Counted from the first letter of the stretch, positions 35,389 to 46,075 are shown. The stretch is 64,000 bases of DNA from Betaproteobacteria bacterium HGW-Betaproteobacteria-16 (GCA_002840835.1 PHCQ01000011.1:49042-113041), one strand, 5' to 3'. Numbers and translations: made by a program. Notes: a model not told the origin generated them from the sequence alone.

Positions 35389-37932
35389 ATGAGCACAGCC
35401 GCCAAATCTCTTCCCATTCGTTTCTGGACCCTGGGCTGGTCTTCGCTGGTGCGCGACTGGCGGGCCGGGGAGTTGCGCTTGCTGGTGCTGGCCGTGACGC
35501 TGGCGGTGGCGGCACTCACGGCGGTGGGTTTTTTTGCGGACCGTCTGCAGAACGGGCTTTCCCGCGACGCCCGGGCCCTGATCGGCGGCGATGTGGTGCT
35601 CAGCAGCGACAACGCGCCATCGCCGGCGTTTCAGGAAAAAGCAGTCGAACTCGGCCTGCAAACCGTGCAGACCCTGGGCTTTCCCACCATGGGGCGGGCA
35701 CCGGACGAGCAAGGTGGTTCGGCGCGGCTGGTGGCGCTGAAGGCCGTGGGTCAGGGCTACCCGCTGCGCGGCGAAGTGCGCGTTGCACGCTCGCCAGATG
35801 CGCTGGACGAACCCACCAGCGACATTCCCGCCCCCGGCACCGCCTGGGTGGACGCTGCCCTGTTGCTTCAGCTGAACCTGCAGATGGACCAGCCGCTGCT
35901 GCTGGGCGACGCCAGCTTCAACATCGCGCGGGTGATCGTGGTCGAACCTGATCGTGGCGCCGGCTTCATGAGCTTTGCGCCGCGCGTGATGATCAACGAC
36001 GCCGACCTGCCCGCCACCGGTCTGGTGCAACCCGCCAGCCGACTGAACTACAGGCTGGCCGTGGCCGGCGCCGATGCACCGGTGGCCGCGTTCGCGCGCT
36101 GGGCAGAAGCCGAAGTGAACAAGCCAGGCGTGCGCGGCATCCGGCTCGAATCGCTCGAAGGCGGCCGGCCCGAGATGCAGCAGACCCTGGAGCGCGCCGA
36201 AAAATTCCTCAACCTGGTGGCCCTGCTGGCGGCCTTGCTGTGCGCGGTGGCGGTGGCCATTGCGGCACGCGGATTTGCCCAGCGCCATCTGGACGACTGC
36301 GCCATGCTGCGTGTGCTGGGCCTTTCACAGGGCACCATGGCGCGCGCCTACACGCTGGAATTCGCGCTCGTGGGCCTGGGGGCCAGCACGGTGGGCGTGG
36401 CCGTGGGCTACGCGGTGCACCATGTGTTCGTGATCTTGCTGGCCGGTCTGGTGGAATCTTCTTTGCCCGCACCTGGCATGGCGCCTGTGCTGCTGGGCCT
36501 GGGCATGGGCCTCACGCTGATGATGGCTTTTGGCCTGCCACCCGTGCTTCAGCTCGCTCAGGTGCCTCCGCTGCGGGTGATCCGCCGCGATGTGGGCCAG
36601 CTCAAGCCCGCCACGCTGGGCGTGCTGGGGCTGGGCATTGCAGGCTTTGCCGCCCTGCTGCTGGCGGCCAGCCGCGACCTGCTGCTGGGCGCCATTGCCG
36701 TGGGCGGGTTTGCGGCTGCCGTGCTGCTGTTCGCCGCGGTGAGCTACCTGGCAGTGCGCCTGCTTCGCGCCAGCGTGAACGAAGCCACCGCGCCGCGCGC
36801 CCTGGTCATGGCCACGCGCCAGCTTTCTGCACGCCCCGCCTATGCGGTGGTGCAGATCAGCGCGCTCTCTGTGGGCCTGCTCGCGCTGGTGCTGCTGGTG
36901 TTGCTGCGCACCGACCTGATCGCCAGCTGGCGCAACGCCACCCCGCCCGACGCGCCGAACCGCTTCGTGATCAATGTGCAGCCCGAACAGGGTGACGCCT
37001 TCCAGCAGACCCTGCGCGACGCAGGCGTGGAGCGCTACGACTGGTACCCCATGATCCGCGGCCGGTTGGTCACCATCAATGGCCGCAACGTGCGCCCTGA
37101 AGACTTCACAGACGACCGCTCTCAGCGCCTGGTGGAGCGCGAATTCAACCTCTCCAACACCGCCACGCTGCCGCCGCACAACCCGGTGGTGCAGGGTCGG
37201 TGGACCGACAACGAACCCGATGCCCTGAGCGTGGAAGCGGGTCTGGCCGAACAGCTGGGCCTGAAGTTGGGCGACCGCCTGGGCTTTGACATCGCCGGCC
37301 AGGTCACCGAAGGCCGCATCACCAGCCTGCGCGAGGTCGACTGGGGTTCCATGCGCGTGAACTTCTTTGTCATCTTCCCGCTGGCCCTGGTGCCCGACGT
37401 GCCCGTGTCCTACATCAGTGCCTTCCAGGCGCCCGAAGACAACCCCCAGTTTGACAACACCCTGGTGCGCGACTACCCCAACATCACCAACGTGGACATG
37501 AGCCAGACCATCGCCCAGGTGCAGCGCGTACTGGGGCAGGTGATCAGCGCCATCGAGTTCCTGTTCGCCTTCACCCTGGCGGCTGGCCTGGTGGTGCTGC
37601 TCTCGGCGATCACCGCCACACGGGGTGAGCGGGAGCGCGAATTCGCCATCCTGCGCGCCGTGGGCGCCAGCTCGGCGCTGTTGCGGCAGGTACAGCGCAT
37701 TGAACTGCTTGGGGTCGGCCTGCTGGCAGGCTTCCTGGCGTCCGTGGTGGCAGTGGTGGTGGGCTGGGCACTGGCCCGCTATGCTTTCGAATTCGCCTGG
37801 ACCGCTTCGCCACTGGTGCCCATTGCAGGCAGTCTGGCCGGTGCCGTGCTGGCCTTGATGGCAGGTTGGTGGGGCTTGCGCAGTGTGCTGCGCACCCCTG
37901 TGGTGGAAACGCTCAGAAAGGCAACGGTATGA
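35389..37932 (+). CDS. FtsX-type ABC transporter permease (YbbP-like)
   Basis: The 847-residue permease has an N-terminal transmembrane helix (about 25-45), a large extracytoplasmic domain, three to four helices of the first FtsX domain, a central periplasmic region, and a second FtsX domain whose conserved motif reads TATRGERERE/FAILRAVGAS. The layout is that of YbbP, which works with an ATPase such as YbbA in exporting lipophilic compounds or lipoprotein release. No ATPase gene is adjacent, so its partner is encoded elsewhere. The start at 35389 begins MSTAAKSLPIRFWTLG. Confidence 0.92.
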   Translation: MSTAAKSLPIRFWTLGWSSLVRDWRAGELRLLVLAVTLAVAALTAVGFFADRLQNGLSRDARALIGGDVVLSSDNAPSPAFQEKAVELGLQTVQTLGFPTMGRAPDEQGGSARLVALKAVGQGYPLRGEVRVARSPDALDEPTSDIPAPGTAWVDAALLLQLNLQMDQPLLLGDASFNIARVIVVEPDRGAGFMSFAPRVMINDADLPATGLVQPASRLNYRLAVAGADAPVAAFARWAEAEVNKPGVRGIRLESLEGGRPEMQQTLERAEKFLNLVALLAALLCAVAVAIAARGFAQRHLDDCAMLRVLGLSQGTMARAYTLEFALVGLGASTVGVAVGYAVHHVFVILLAGLVESSLPAPGMAPVLLGLGMGLTLMMAFGLPPVLQLAQVPPLRVIRRDVGQLKPATLGVLGLGIAGFAALLLAASRDLLLGAIAVGGFAAAVLLFAAVSYLAVRLLRASVNEATAPRALVMATRQLSARPAYAVVQISALSVGLLALVLLVLLRTDLIASWRNATPPDAPNRFVINVQPEQGDAFQQTLRDAGVERYDWYPMIRGRLVTINGRNVRPEDFTDDRSQRLVEREFNLSNTATLPPHNPVVQGRWTDNEPDALSVEAGLAEQLGLKLGDRLGFDIAGQVTEGRITSLREVDWGSMRVNFFVIFPLALVPDVPVSYISAFQAPEDNPQFDNTLVRDYPNITNVDMSQTIAQVQRVLGQVISAIEFLFAFTLAAGLVVLLSAITATRGEREREFAILRAVGASSALLRQVQRIELLGVGLLAGFLASVVAVVVGWALARYAFEFAWTASPLVPIAGSLAGAVLALMAGWWGLRSVLRTPVVETLRKATV

Positions 37933-38052
37933 GATTGACTCCCCCCGCGCCGCCTTTCGGCGTCACCCCCCAGGGGGCGACACTAGCGATCCGGCGAAGC
38001 CGGCCTCGCGGTGTCTCTGGATGAAGGCACTTGACTCGCTGCATGACTTTTC
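37933..38052. repeat. GC-rich palindromic intergenic repeat
   Basis: The permease-globin gap contains CCCCCCGCGCCGCCTTTCGG followed by CACCCCCCAGGGGGCG, and a GATCCGGCGAAGCCGGCC palindrome. The same arrangement, with variations, is found at 39001, 39860, 39978, 53344 and 62430. Confidence 0.7.
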
Positions 38053-38472
38053 ATGAAATCTGAAAATTCCATTGTTCCTGCTGCTCCCGCCACCTCTTTC
38101 GAATGGATCGGCGGTGAAGAACGTGTGCGTGCGTTGGTGGACCGCTTTGGGGGCCTGATGGACATTGAGCCGGGCTACCGCGAACTGCGTGTGGCCCACG
38201 GCAGCACGCTGGACGATGCGCGGCAGAAACTGTTCTGGTTCCTCTGTGGCTGGCTGGGCGGTCCGCAGCACTACACCGAACGCTTCGGCCACCCGCGACT
38301 GCGCATGCGCCACATGCCGTTTGCCATCGGCATCGTCGAGCGAGACCAGTGGCTGGCCTGCATGGACCAGGCCATGGGCGAGACCGGCGTGGACCCGGCC
38401 TTGCGTGAACGCTTGAAGACCAGCTTCTTCCAGACGGCGGACTGGATGCGGAACACCCCCGGGAGCCACTGA
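38053..38472 (+). CDS. Truncated hemoglobin (group II-like)
   Basis: The 139-residue globin binds heme and oxygen. It has the N-terminal WIGGEERVRALVDRF segment, the E-helix region, and the proximal-histidine region HPRLRMRHMPFAIG, followed by W-rich C-terminal helices (RDQWLACM). These features match the group II truncated globins (YjbI-type). The role could be oxygen sensing, nitric-oxide or peroxide detoxification; the sequence does not decide. The next gene begins directly after its stop, so both are probably co-transcribed. Confidence 0.9.
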   Translation: MKSENSIVPAAPATSFEWIGGEERVRALVDRFGGLMDIEPGYRELRVAHGSTLDDARQKLFWFLCGWLGGPQHYTERFGHPRLRMRHMPFAIGIVERDQWLACMDQAMGETGVDPALRERLKTSFFQTADWMRNTPGSH

Positions 38473-39000
38473 ATGTCTGCGCCGGAGACCGACAACAGCG
38501 TGCTGCGCACCACGCGCCGTGGTTCGATCGCCATCCTGGCGTTCTGGGTGGCCATGCTGGGGCTGCTCTACATGGGGTTTTCCTATGTGGAACAGCGCCA
38601 GGAAGCGGCCTATGTGGCCCATGCGGGCGACCAGGGTGAGCTGGTCATTCCGCGCGGGCGAGATGGTCACTTCCGGGTGGCCGGTGAGGTCAACGGGGAG
38701 GCTGTGGTGTTTCTGGTGGACACCGGCGCCAGCAGCGTCGCGGTCAGCGAGGCTTTTGCGCAAAAGGCCGGCCTGACGGGTGGGCACGCCATCACGCTGC
38801 AGACAGCGAATGGCGCTCTGCCCGGACGCATGCTGCGCAACGTGCCGGTGCGGGCTGGCCATCTGGGTTCCGTGCCGGCCGTGGTGGCAGTGGGTCTGGT
38901 GGGACTGGACGAGGACAAGGCCCTGCTGGGCCAGAGCTTTCTGTCGCGGTTCGACATCCAGATCGTGCAGAACGAGATGCGCCTGACGCCGAGGAGTTGA
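38473..39000 (+). CDS. Retropepsin-like aspartic protease (TIGR02281-type)
   Basis: The 175-residue protein starts with one transmembrane helix (about residues 20-37) and then carries a clan AA retropepsin-like domain with FLVDTGASSVAVSEAFA (catalytic Asp-Thr-Gly-Ala) and a later GLVGLDEDKALLGQSFL segment. It is probably a membrane-anchored periplasmic homodimeric protease. The start codon directly follows the stop of the globin gene. Confidence 0.9.
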   Translation: MSAPETDNSVLRTTRRGSIAILAFWVAMLGLLYMGFSYVEQRQEAAYVAHAGDQGELVIPRGRDGHFRVAGEVNGEAVVFLVDTGASSVAVSEAFAQKAGLTGGHAITLQTANGALPGRMLRNVPVRAGHLGSVPAVVAVGLVGLDEDKALLGQSFLSRFDIQIVQNEMRLTPRS

Positions 39001-39131
39001 GATGACCCCGTGCCGCCTTTGGCGTCACCCCCCAGGGAGGGGGCGGTATCAGCGGCCTGGCAAAGCCAGTTCCGCGATACCCCTGGAATGGGCCACCTCA
39101 TGCGTTGCGCCCGTGCCTTGGAGTGAGGGCG
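39001..39131. repeat. GC-rich palindromic intergenic repeat
   Basis: The segment contains CCGTGCCGCCTTTGGCG and CACCCCCCAGGGAGGGGGCG, then GGCCTGGCAAAGCCAG. It belongs to the same dispersed family as 37933 and 53344 and separates two convergent genes. Confidence 0.65.
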
Positions 39132-39761
39132 TCACTTCAACAGAACAACCAGCGCCCCGGCCCCGCCCTCGGCGGGCCGTGCCTGCACAAAGGCCATCAC
39201 TTCCTTTTTCTGCACCAGCCAGCGCAGCACACGGCCCTTGAGCACGGGCGCCCGCCCGGGCGAACCCAGGCCTTTGCCGTGCACCACGCGCACGCAGCGC
39301 AGCCCTTGCTGATGCGCCTCACGCACGAACCTGCCCAAGGCCTCGCGGGCCTCGTCCGTGCGAAGGCCGTGAAGGTCAATCTGCCGCTGGATGCTCCAGT
39401 GACCTTCGCGCAGCTTGCGCGCCACATCCGGCCCCAGACCCGGGCGGCGGTAGCTCAGGGCTTCATCGGTATGCAGCAAGGTTTCAACGTCGAAATCGTC
39501 AGACAGCGCCTCGCGCATCACGGACGCTTCGTCCAACTGGCGCTGGCGGGGCGAAGGGTCCACAGGCCTGGGCGGGTGATGCACACGCCGCGCAGTGACC
39601 AGCGGCTGCACAGGGCCCACCGCCAGTTCGAACAGCCGTTTCTCCCGGTCCAGCCGAATCAGACGCCTGCGCTCAGCCTCCTGCACAGCCGCCTCGGCGG
39701 CCGCCCGCTGGGCGATCACCTTCTGCAGCGTCTTGAGTTCGGCGAGCGAGCGCAGTTTCAT
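39132..39761 (-). CDS. Smr-domain protein
   Basis: The 209-residue protein has an N-terminal helical part rich in Arg and Glu and a C-terminal Smr domain with the core IDLHGLRTDEAREAL and the HGKGLGSPG motif, followed by VLKGRVLRWL. Smr domains nick DNA or RNA; this stand-alone form is of uncertain role. The ATG at 39761 (MKLRSLAELKTLQ) is chosen. The open frame continues 340 bases upstream through two copies of a GC-rich repeat, which would give an artificial Pro/Gly-rich N-terminus. Confidence 0.9.
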   Translation of the reverse strand: MKLRSLAELKTLQKVIAQRAAAEAAVQEAERRRLIRLDREKRLFELAVGPVQPLVTARRVHHPPRPVDPSPRQRQLDEASVMREALSDDFDVETLLHTDEALSYRRPGLGPDVARKLREGHWSIQRQIDLHGLRTDEAREALGRFVREAHQQGLRCVRVVHGKGLGSPGRAPVLKGRVLRWLVQKKEVMAFVQARPAEGGAGALVVLLK

Positions 39762-40050
39762 GGTGGTCCATTCTCGCGCAGGAGCGCTGACCCACCGGCC
39801 GGGCCAGTCTCTTCGACACGAGTGAAGGCGCTGCCTCCGGAGCGGGTACCTTGTCCAAGGCACCCGTGGAACTGGCTTTGCCAGGCCACAGGGTGCGTCC
39901 CCCTTGGGGGGAAGCCGCAAAAGCGGCGCAGGGGGGACCTCTAGAGCCACCGGAGCGCGTGCCCCCTCCAGGGCACCCGTGGAACTGGCTCCGCCAGGCC
40001 ACGGGGTGCGTCCCCCCTTTGGGGGGAAGGCGCGAAGCGGCGCAGGGGGG
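39762..40050. repeat. Tandem copies of a GC-rich palindromic repeat between Smr and radC genes
   Basis: Two units (about 39860-39938 and 39978-40054) share GGCACCCGTGGAACTGGCT, a CCAGGCCAC palindrome half, CCCCC...GGGGGG and AAGCGGCGCAGGGGGG. The second copy runs into the radC stop region. The family also occurs at 37933, 39001, 53344 and 62430. Confidence 0.75.
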
Positions 40051-40743
40051 TCATACCATGCCCATCTCGGCCATGGAGACCGCATGTTCGCGAGTGACAA
40101 TGAAGTGGTCCAGCACCCGCACGTCCACCAGCGCCAGCGCGGTTTTCAGCGTCTGAGTGAGCGCTTCGTCGGCGCGGGATGGCTGGGCCGTTCCGCTGGG
40201 GTGGTTGTGGGCCAGCACCACCGCTGCGCAATGGTGATGCAGGGCGCGCAGCACCACTTCCCTGGGGTAGACACTGGTTTGCGAAAGCGTGCCGCGAAAC
40301 AGCTCTTCCAGCGCAATCAGCCGGTTCTGGCTGTCCAGGAACAGCACCGCGAACACTTCATGCGCGCGTGCGCCCAGTTGCAGCTGCAGGTAGTCGCGCA
40401 CCGCCTTCGGGCTGTCAAACAAGGGGCGTGCCTGCAGCTCTTGCGACAGCGCGCGCCGGGCCAGTTCCAGCACCGCCACCACCTCGGCGCGCTTGGCCGG
40501 CCCAAGGCCCTTGACGACCCTGAGCGCTTCGGCGCCGGTGTGCAGCAGGCCGCCCACGCCACCAAAGCGGTCCAGCAGTTCCTGCGCCAGTTGCACCACG
40601 TGTTTGCCGCTGATGCCGGTGCGCAGCAACAGCGCCAGTAACTCGGCGTCGCTGAGTGCCGAAGGCCCCCGCATCAGCAGTTTTTCGCGCGGTCGCGCAT
40701 CGGCCGGCATGCTCTTGAGCCCGGACCTGACAAGGCCTTCCAT
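40051..40743 (-). CDS. radC: RadC/MPN-domain protein
   Basis: RadC family proteins carry an N-terminal helix-hairpin-helix region ([17 protein letters not shown], then [13 protein letters not shown]) and a JAB/MPN metal-binding domain with [14 protein letters not shown]. The 230-residue length is normal. Despite the name, a DNA-repair role is not established. The ATG at 40743 has an AGGGAG Shine-Dalgarno sequence; an alternative ATG 11 codons downstream exists, and the open frame extends upstream without conservation. It is divergent from the FKBP gene. Confidence 0.92.
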   Translation of the reverse strand: MEGLVRSGLKSMPADARPREKLLMRGPSALSDAELLALLLRTGISGKHVVQLAQELLDRFGGVGGLLHTGAEALRVVKGLGPAKRAEVVAVLELARRALSQELQARPLFDSPKAVRDYLQLQLGARAHEVFAVLFLDSQNRLIALEELFRGTLSQTSVYPREVVLRALHHHCAAVVLAHNHPSGTAQPSRADEALTQTLKTALALVDVRVLDHFIVTREHAVSMAEMGMV

Positions 40744-40760
40744 GTGTTTTTCTCCCTGTT

Positions 40761-40790
40761 TTGATTCTTTGGCAGGCCGCTTTTTACAAT
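40761..40790 (+). promoter_or_regulatory. Sigma-70-like promoter of the FKBP-ispH operon
   Basis: TTGATT (40761-40766) and TACAAT (40785-40790) are separated by 18 bp, and the FKBP start codon follows 83 bp downstream. It lies in the divergent gap with radC. Confidence 0.5.
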
Positions 40791-40873
40791 AGCAGGTGTT
40801 TCGCATTTCGCCCTGTTGGCGTTCCGGACCCTTTTCGGCGCCCCGACTCCCTGAATTCATCCCCTTTTCGTCC

Positions 40874-41323
40874 ATGCCCCAAGTCCAAGAAGGTTCTTTC
40901 CTCACCCTGCACTACCGCATGTCGGGGCCGCAAGGTCGGGTCATCATCGACACCTTCGATGGTCAGCCCGCCACGTTGAGCCTGGGCGCAGGCGAAATCT
41001 CACCCGCCATCGAGCAACGCCTGATCGGTCTTGAAGAAGGCACGCGCACCGTCATCGAACTGCCTGAAGGCGAAGCCTTCGGCGAACGCCAGCCGGAAAT
41101 GGTGCAATGGGTGGCACGCAAGCTGCTCAACGAGCTGGGCGACCCGAACGAACAGTACGTGGCCGGCGACGTGGTGCAGTTCCCCACGCCCGACGGCCTG
41201 GGTCACTACGCAGGCGCTGCGATGGAGGTGCGTGAAGACGGGGCGGTGCTGTTCGACTTCAATCATCCGCTCGCCGGGCAGGCCGTGCGGTTTGAGGTGC
41301 AACTGATTGGAGTGCTTGATTGA
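40874..41323 (+). CDS. FKBP-type peptidyl-prolyl isomerase (SlpA-like)
   Basis: The 149-residue protein matches the SlpA/SlyD branch of FKBP isomerases: [13 protein letters not shown] at the N-terminus, the [22 protein letters not shown] core, a flap insert, and [16 protein letters not shown] at the C-terminus. These proteins help folding in the cytoplasm. The start at 40874 is the first ATG fitting the family; the frame upstream is unconserved. Its stop overlaps the ispH TTG, so the two genes are coupled, the usual slpA-ispH order. Confidence 0.93.
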   Translation: MPQVQEGSFLTLHYRMSGPQGRVIIDTFDGQPATLSLGAGEISPAIEQRLIGLEEGTRTVIELPEGEAFGERQPEMVQWVARKLLNELGDPNEQYVAGDVVQFPTPDGLGHYAGAAMEVREDGAVLFDFNHPLAGQAVRFEVQLIGVLD

Positions 41324-42291
41324 CCACGTCCCAAGAAATCATCCTGGCGGAACCCCGTGGTTTTTGTGCGGGTGTGGACCGTGCCATCGAAATCGTCGAG
41401 CGCGCGCTCGCCAAGTTCGGGCGGCCCATCTATGTGCGCCACGAGATCGTGCACAACACCTATGTGGTCAACGACCTCAAGGCCAAGGGCGCCATCTTCA
41501 TCGAAGAGCTGGACGACGTGCCGGCTGGCGCCACGCTGGTGTTTTCTGCCCATGGCGTGAGCAAGGCCATTCAGGATGAAGCGCAGCGACGCGGTTTCCA
41601 CATCTTTGATGCCACCTGCCCGCTGGTGACCAAGGTGCACGTGGAGGTGGCCAAGCTGCACCGCGAGGGTTTTGAGTTCATCATGATCGGGCACAAGGGC
41701 CACCCGGAAGTAGAAGGCACCATGGGCCAGCTCGACAGTGGCATCCATCTGGTGGAAGACGTGCAGGACGTGGCGCGCGTGGCGCCGGCACAGACCACCA
41801 AGCTCGCGGTGGTGACCCAGACCACCTTGTCGGTGGACGACGCGGCCGAAATCCTCAATGCCGTGAAGGCGCGCTTCCCCCAGGTGCGCGAACCCAAGCA
41901 GCAGGACATCTGCTACGCCACCCAGAACCGGCAGGACGCGGTCAAGCTGTTGAGCCCGCAGGTCGACATCGTGATCGTGGTGGGCAGCCCCACCAGCTCC
42001 AATAGCAACCGCCTGCGTGAAGTGGCGATCAAGCTGGGCACGCCCAGCCACATGGTCGACAGCGCAGAAGAGCTGCGACCCGAATGGTTTGCGGGCAAGG
42101 CCCGCGTGGGCCTGACCGCCGGCGCTTCAGCACCGGAGATCCTGGTGCGACAGGTGATGGACCGCATCAAGGCGCTGGGCGCCATTTCCGTGCGCACCAT
42201 GGACGGCCTGTCCGAAACCGTGAAGTTCCCCTTGCCCAAAGGCTTGCGCATCGATGGCGAGACCGGCTCGCCCATCGAGCATCTGCGCTGA
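41320..42291 (+). CDS. ispH: 4-hydroxy-3-methylbut-2-enyl diphosphate reductase
   Basis: IspH makes IPP and DMAPP at the end of the MEP isoprenoid pathway using an iron-sulfur cluster. The three cluster cysteines are visible in GFCAGVDRA, DATCPLVTKVH and DICYATQNRQ, with VVGSPTSSNSNRL and GLTAGASAPE as substrate-binding segments. The 323-residue length is normal. The start is TTG overlapping the TGA of the FKBP gene, with GGAG eight bases upstream. Confidence 0.96.
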   Translation: MTTSQEIILAEPRGFCAGVDRAIEIVERALAKFGRPIYVRHEIVHNTYVVNDLKAKGAIFIEELDDVPAGATLVFSAHGVSKAIQDEAQRRGFHIFDATCPLVTKVHVEVAKLHREGFEFIMIGHKGHPEVEGTMGQLDSGIHLVEDVQDVARVAPAQTTKLAVVTQTTLSVDDAAEILNAVKARFPQVREPKQQDICYATQNRQDAVKLLSPQVDIVIVVGSPTSSNSNRLREVAIKLGTPSHMVDSAEELRPEWFAGKARVGLTAGASAPEILVRQVMDRIKALGAISVRTMDGLSETVKFPLPKGLRIDGETGSPIEHLR

Positions 42292-43674
<1,383 letters not shown>

Positions 43675-43759
43675 GGCGGCGGCTGCGGGCCGCTCACCTG
43701 CGCAGGGAGGGGCGCCCCCTGGGAGACCGTGCCTTCACGCCCTCCGCCGTGGGATGAGA

Positions 43760-44392
43760 CTACTTCGTCCCGAAGATGCGATCACCCGCGTCGCCCAGCC
43801 CCGGCACGATGTACCCGTGTTCGTTCAGACCACGGTCCACCGCAGGTGTGTAGATGGGCACGTCGGGATGGTGGTCGTGAAAATTCTTGATGCCCTCCGG
43901 GCAGGCGACGAGGCAGACGAAGCGCAGGGAGCGTGGCTGGGTCTGCTTGAGGCGGTCCACCGCAGCCACGGCTGAGTTGCCGGTGGCCAGCATGGGGTCC
44001 AGCACGATCACGTCGCGCTCGGCCATGTCCTGCGGCATCTTGAAGTAATACTCCACCGCCTTCAGTGTGGCGGGGTCGCGGTAAAGACCGATGTGACCCA
44101 CGCGGGCTGCGGGCAGCACCTGCAACATGCCGTCCAGGAAGCCATTGCCGGCGCGAAGGATGGAGGCCAGCACGATCTTCTTGCCGTCGATGATGCGCGA
44201 GGTCATCTTCTCCAGCGGGGTCTCGATCTCGATCTCCTGCATGGGCATTTCCCGCGTGAGCTCGTAGGCCAGCAGGATGCTGACTTCGTGCGCCAGCTCC
44301 CGGAAGCTCTTGGTGCTGGTGTCCTTGCGGCGCATCAGCGTGAGCTTGTGCTGGACGAGGGGGTGATCGATGACGTGAACGGCTCGGCTCAT
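43760..44392 (-). CDS. upp: Uracil phosphoribosyltransferase
   Basis: Upp salvages uracil to UMP with PRPP in the cytoplasm. The 210-residue protein has the PRPP-binding loop [19 protein letters not shown] and the uracil-binding C-terminus [21 protein letters not shown], plus the conserved [12 protein letters not shown]. It is convergent with serS, separated by 85 bp of GC-rich sequence. Confidence 0.96.
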   Translation of the reverse strand: MSRAVHVIDHPLVQHKLTLMRRKDTSTKSFRELAHEVSILLAYELTREMPMQEIEIETPLEKMTSRIIDGKKIVLASILRAGNGFLDGMLQVLPAARVGHIGLYRDPATLKAVEYYFKMPQDMAERDVIVLDPMLATGNSAVAAVDRLKQTQPRSLRFVCLVACPEGIKNFHDHHPDVPIYTPAVDRGLNEHGYIVPGLGDAGDRIFGTK

Positions 44393-44535
44393 CGGCTGCT
44401 TTCAGAAGAGTTGGGGGTTGAACCCGTGGCAGCCCGGCACAGCGTCACTTCACGGCATCGCAGCACCAGGCGCACAGGCCGGGATGTCCAGAGTTTATGC
44501 CCGATCCCGCCTCGCACAGGCGTTCACGCACCGTC

Positions 44536-45546
44536 TCAGGCGGACAGGGCCTTTGCGTCGCCAGCCGAAGCCAGGGGAGCCTCTGGCGGTATTGCGTCCA
44601 GCACCAGGCGCTGGGCGTTGGCGTAACAGAGAAAGCGCTTGTTGGTGGCGCGCCCGATGGCGCACAGGCCCACCCGCTGCGCCACCTCCAGCCCCATTTG
44701 CGTGATGCCGCTGCGCGACACCACGATCGCCACACCCATTTGCGCTGACTTGATGACCATTTCGCTGGTGAGGCGACCGGTGGTGTAGAAGACCTTCACG
44801 GGGCCGCCCGAGGCCTGCTCGGCATTCCCGGGTGGCAACGACCCGAGCGCGCCGTGCGGCGTGGGGGCATCTTCTTCCGGCGCCGGGCCGCCCCAAGCCG
44901 GATCAGCCCCCTCGGGGGGCAGCGACCCGCGTGAGCGGTGGAGCGTGGGGGCATCAGCCTGATCCAGTGCCATCCAGCCCGCAATCGTGTCCACCGCGTT
45001 GTGGCGCCCGACATCTTCAACAAACAGGCGCAACTCGCTGCCGCCAAACAAGGCGCAGGCGTGAACCGAGCCGGCCGACTTGTAGGTGCTTTCCTTGAGC
45101 CGGATCGCATTGACGATTTCATACAGGGCCGATTGGTCCAGCGTGGCCCCTTCGGGCAGACGGATCTGGTCGATCTCGTCCATCAGATTGCCAAACACGC
45201 TGCCCTGACCACAGCCGGTGGTCACCACCCGCTTGGCCGTGCGCTCCTCGATGCGGTCGATGCCGTGGCGCGTTTTGACAGAGGCCGCGCCCACCTCCCA
45301 GTCGACCGTCACAGACTCTATTTCATCGATGGATTTCACCAGTCGCTGATTGAGCAAATACCCCAGCACCAGCCATTCAGGGTGGGCGCCCAGCGTCATC
45401 AGGGTCACGAGTTCGCGTTTGTCGACGTAGACCGTGAGGTCGCGTTCGGCCGGAATGAAGATCGACTCGCACTGGCCATGCTGGTTGGTGACCTCGACTT
45501 CACGGGTCAGCGGCGCACGGGCCTGGGTCAGGTGGGGCAAAGGCAT
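44536..45546 (-). CDS. fdhD: FdhD sulfurtransferase-type accessory protein with in-frame repeat insertion
   Basis: FdhD delivers sulfur to the molybdenum cofactor so that formate dehydrogenase becomes active. The 336-residue protein has the TTGCGQG motif near its active Cys, the VHACALF segment, VGRHNAVDTIAGWM, and TTGRLTSEMVIKSAQMG with the C-terminal SRSGITQMG. Between GWMALDQ and VKVFYTTGR lie 53 residues (44800-44958) foreign to the family, coded by the dispersed GC-rich repeat read on the opposite strand from its copies in ppc. The insert keeps the frame and probably forms a Pro/Gly loop. FdhD is usually ~260-280 residues, in agreement with an insertion. Confidence 0.95.
   Translation of the reverse strand: MPLPHLTQARAPLTREVEVTNQHGQCESIFIPAERDLTVYVDKRELVTLMTLGAHPEWLVLGYLLNQRLVKSIDEIESVTVDWEVGAASVKTRHGIDRIEERTAKRVVTTGCGQGSVFGNLMDEIDQIRLPEGATLDQSALYEIVNAIRLKESTYKSAGSVHACALFGGSELRLFVEDVGRHNAVDTIAGWMALDQADAPTLHRSRGSLPPEGADPAWGGPAPEEDAPTPHGALGSLPPGNAEQASGGPVKVFYTTGRLTSEMVIKSAQMGVAIVVSRSGITQMGLEVAQRVGLCAIGRATNKRFLCYANAQRLVLDAIPPEAPLASAGDAKALSA
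44800..44958 (-). repeat. GC-rich repeat inserted in frame in fdhD
   Basis: The 159-bp insert is 53 codons long and consists of a good copy of the ppc repeat (about 44880-44955, sharing CCCCAAGCCGGATCAGCCC and CCTCGGGGGGCAGCGACCCG) plus a degenerate second copy. Relative to the gene it lies in the opposite orientation from the ppc copies, so other codons are read. Confidence 0.88.
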
Positions 45547-45649
45547 GGGAAGAGACTAACGCAAGAAAAGGGCCGCCACCCGGAGGTGCGGCCCATGGGA
45601 GGCAAGAGAAAGGGTCATTGGGCACTTGGCAGTGCCGCCCTCGCCTGGT

Positions 45650-46033
45650 TTACTTCGCAGGGGTGGGCGCCGCCGCAGGCGCGGCGCCACTCGGAGGGGC
45701 AACTGCTGTAGCCGCCGGCGAATGCGCTTCAGCCGCTTCGACCGGCTTGGGAGGCGCGTAAACAAATGCGCCCGGATCAGTACAAGCGGGTGCACTCTGG
45801 GCGCTCTTGACCGGCTTGCCCATGGCGGCGGCGGTCTTGAAGTGGTTTTCAGCTGCCCTGTCCATGGACCGGCACAGCTGATAAGCCGCCACTTTGCCCG
45901 CGTGGGCGGTGCGCGCAGCTGCCTCGGCCGCCTTGGCCTTGGCCTCTTCTGACAGCGGCGCAGGCGCGGGCAGCTTGGCATGTGCGGCGCCAGCCAGCAT
46001 CAACGATAAGCACAACAACAGACTGCGTTTCAT
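45650..46033 (-). CDS. Small secreted Ala/Pro-rich protein
   Basis: The 127-residue product has a clean signal peptide (about residues 1-19, ending AAHA) and a short conserved-looking middle (YQLCRSMDRAAENHFKTAA, then CTDPGAFVY) with two Cys that could form a disulfide. The remainder is low-complexity Ala/Pro sequence. It lies between fdhD and the formate dehydrogenase gamma gene on the same strand. No function is recognised. Confidence 0.7.
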   Translation of the reverse strand: MKRSLLLCLSLMLAGAAHAKLPAPAPLSEEAKAKAAEAAARTAHAGKVAAYQLCRSMDRAAENHFKTAAAMGKPVKSAQSAPACTDPGAFVYAPPKPVEAAEAHSPAATAVAPPSGAAPAAAPTPAK

Positions 46034-46075
46034 GAAGGTCCTGTTCAGAATGAGTTTCGGTCTTGCACCTGAGCG

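Noticed and set aside
39762..40100. N-terminal extension of the Smr protein
   Set aside because: The extension is a translation of two intergenic repeats; the conserved protein starts at 39761.
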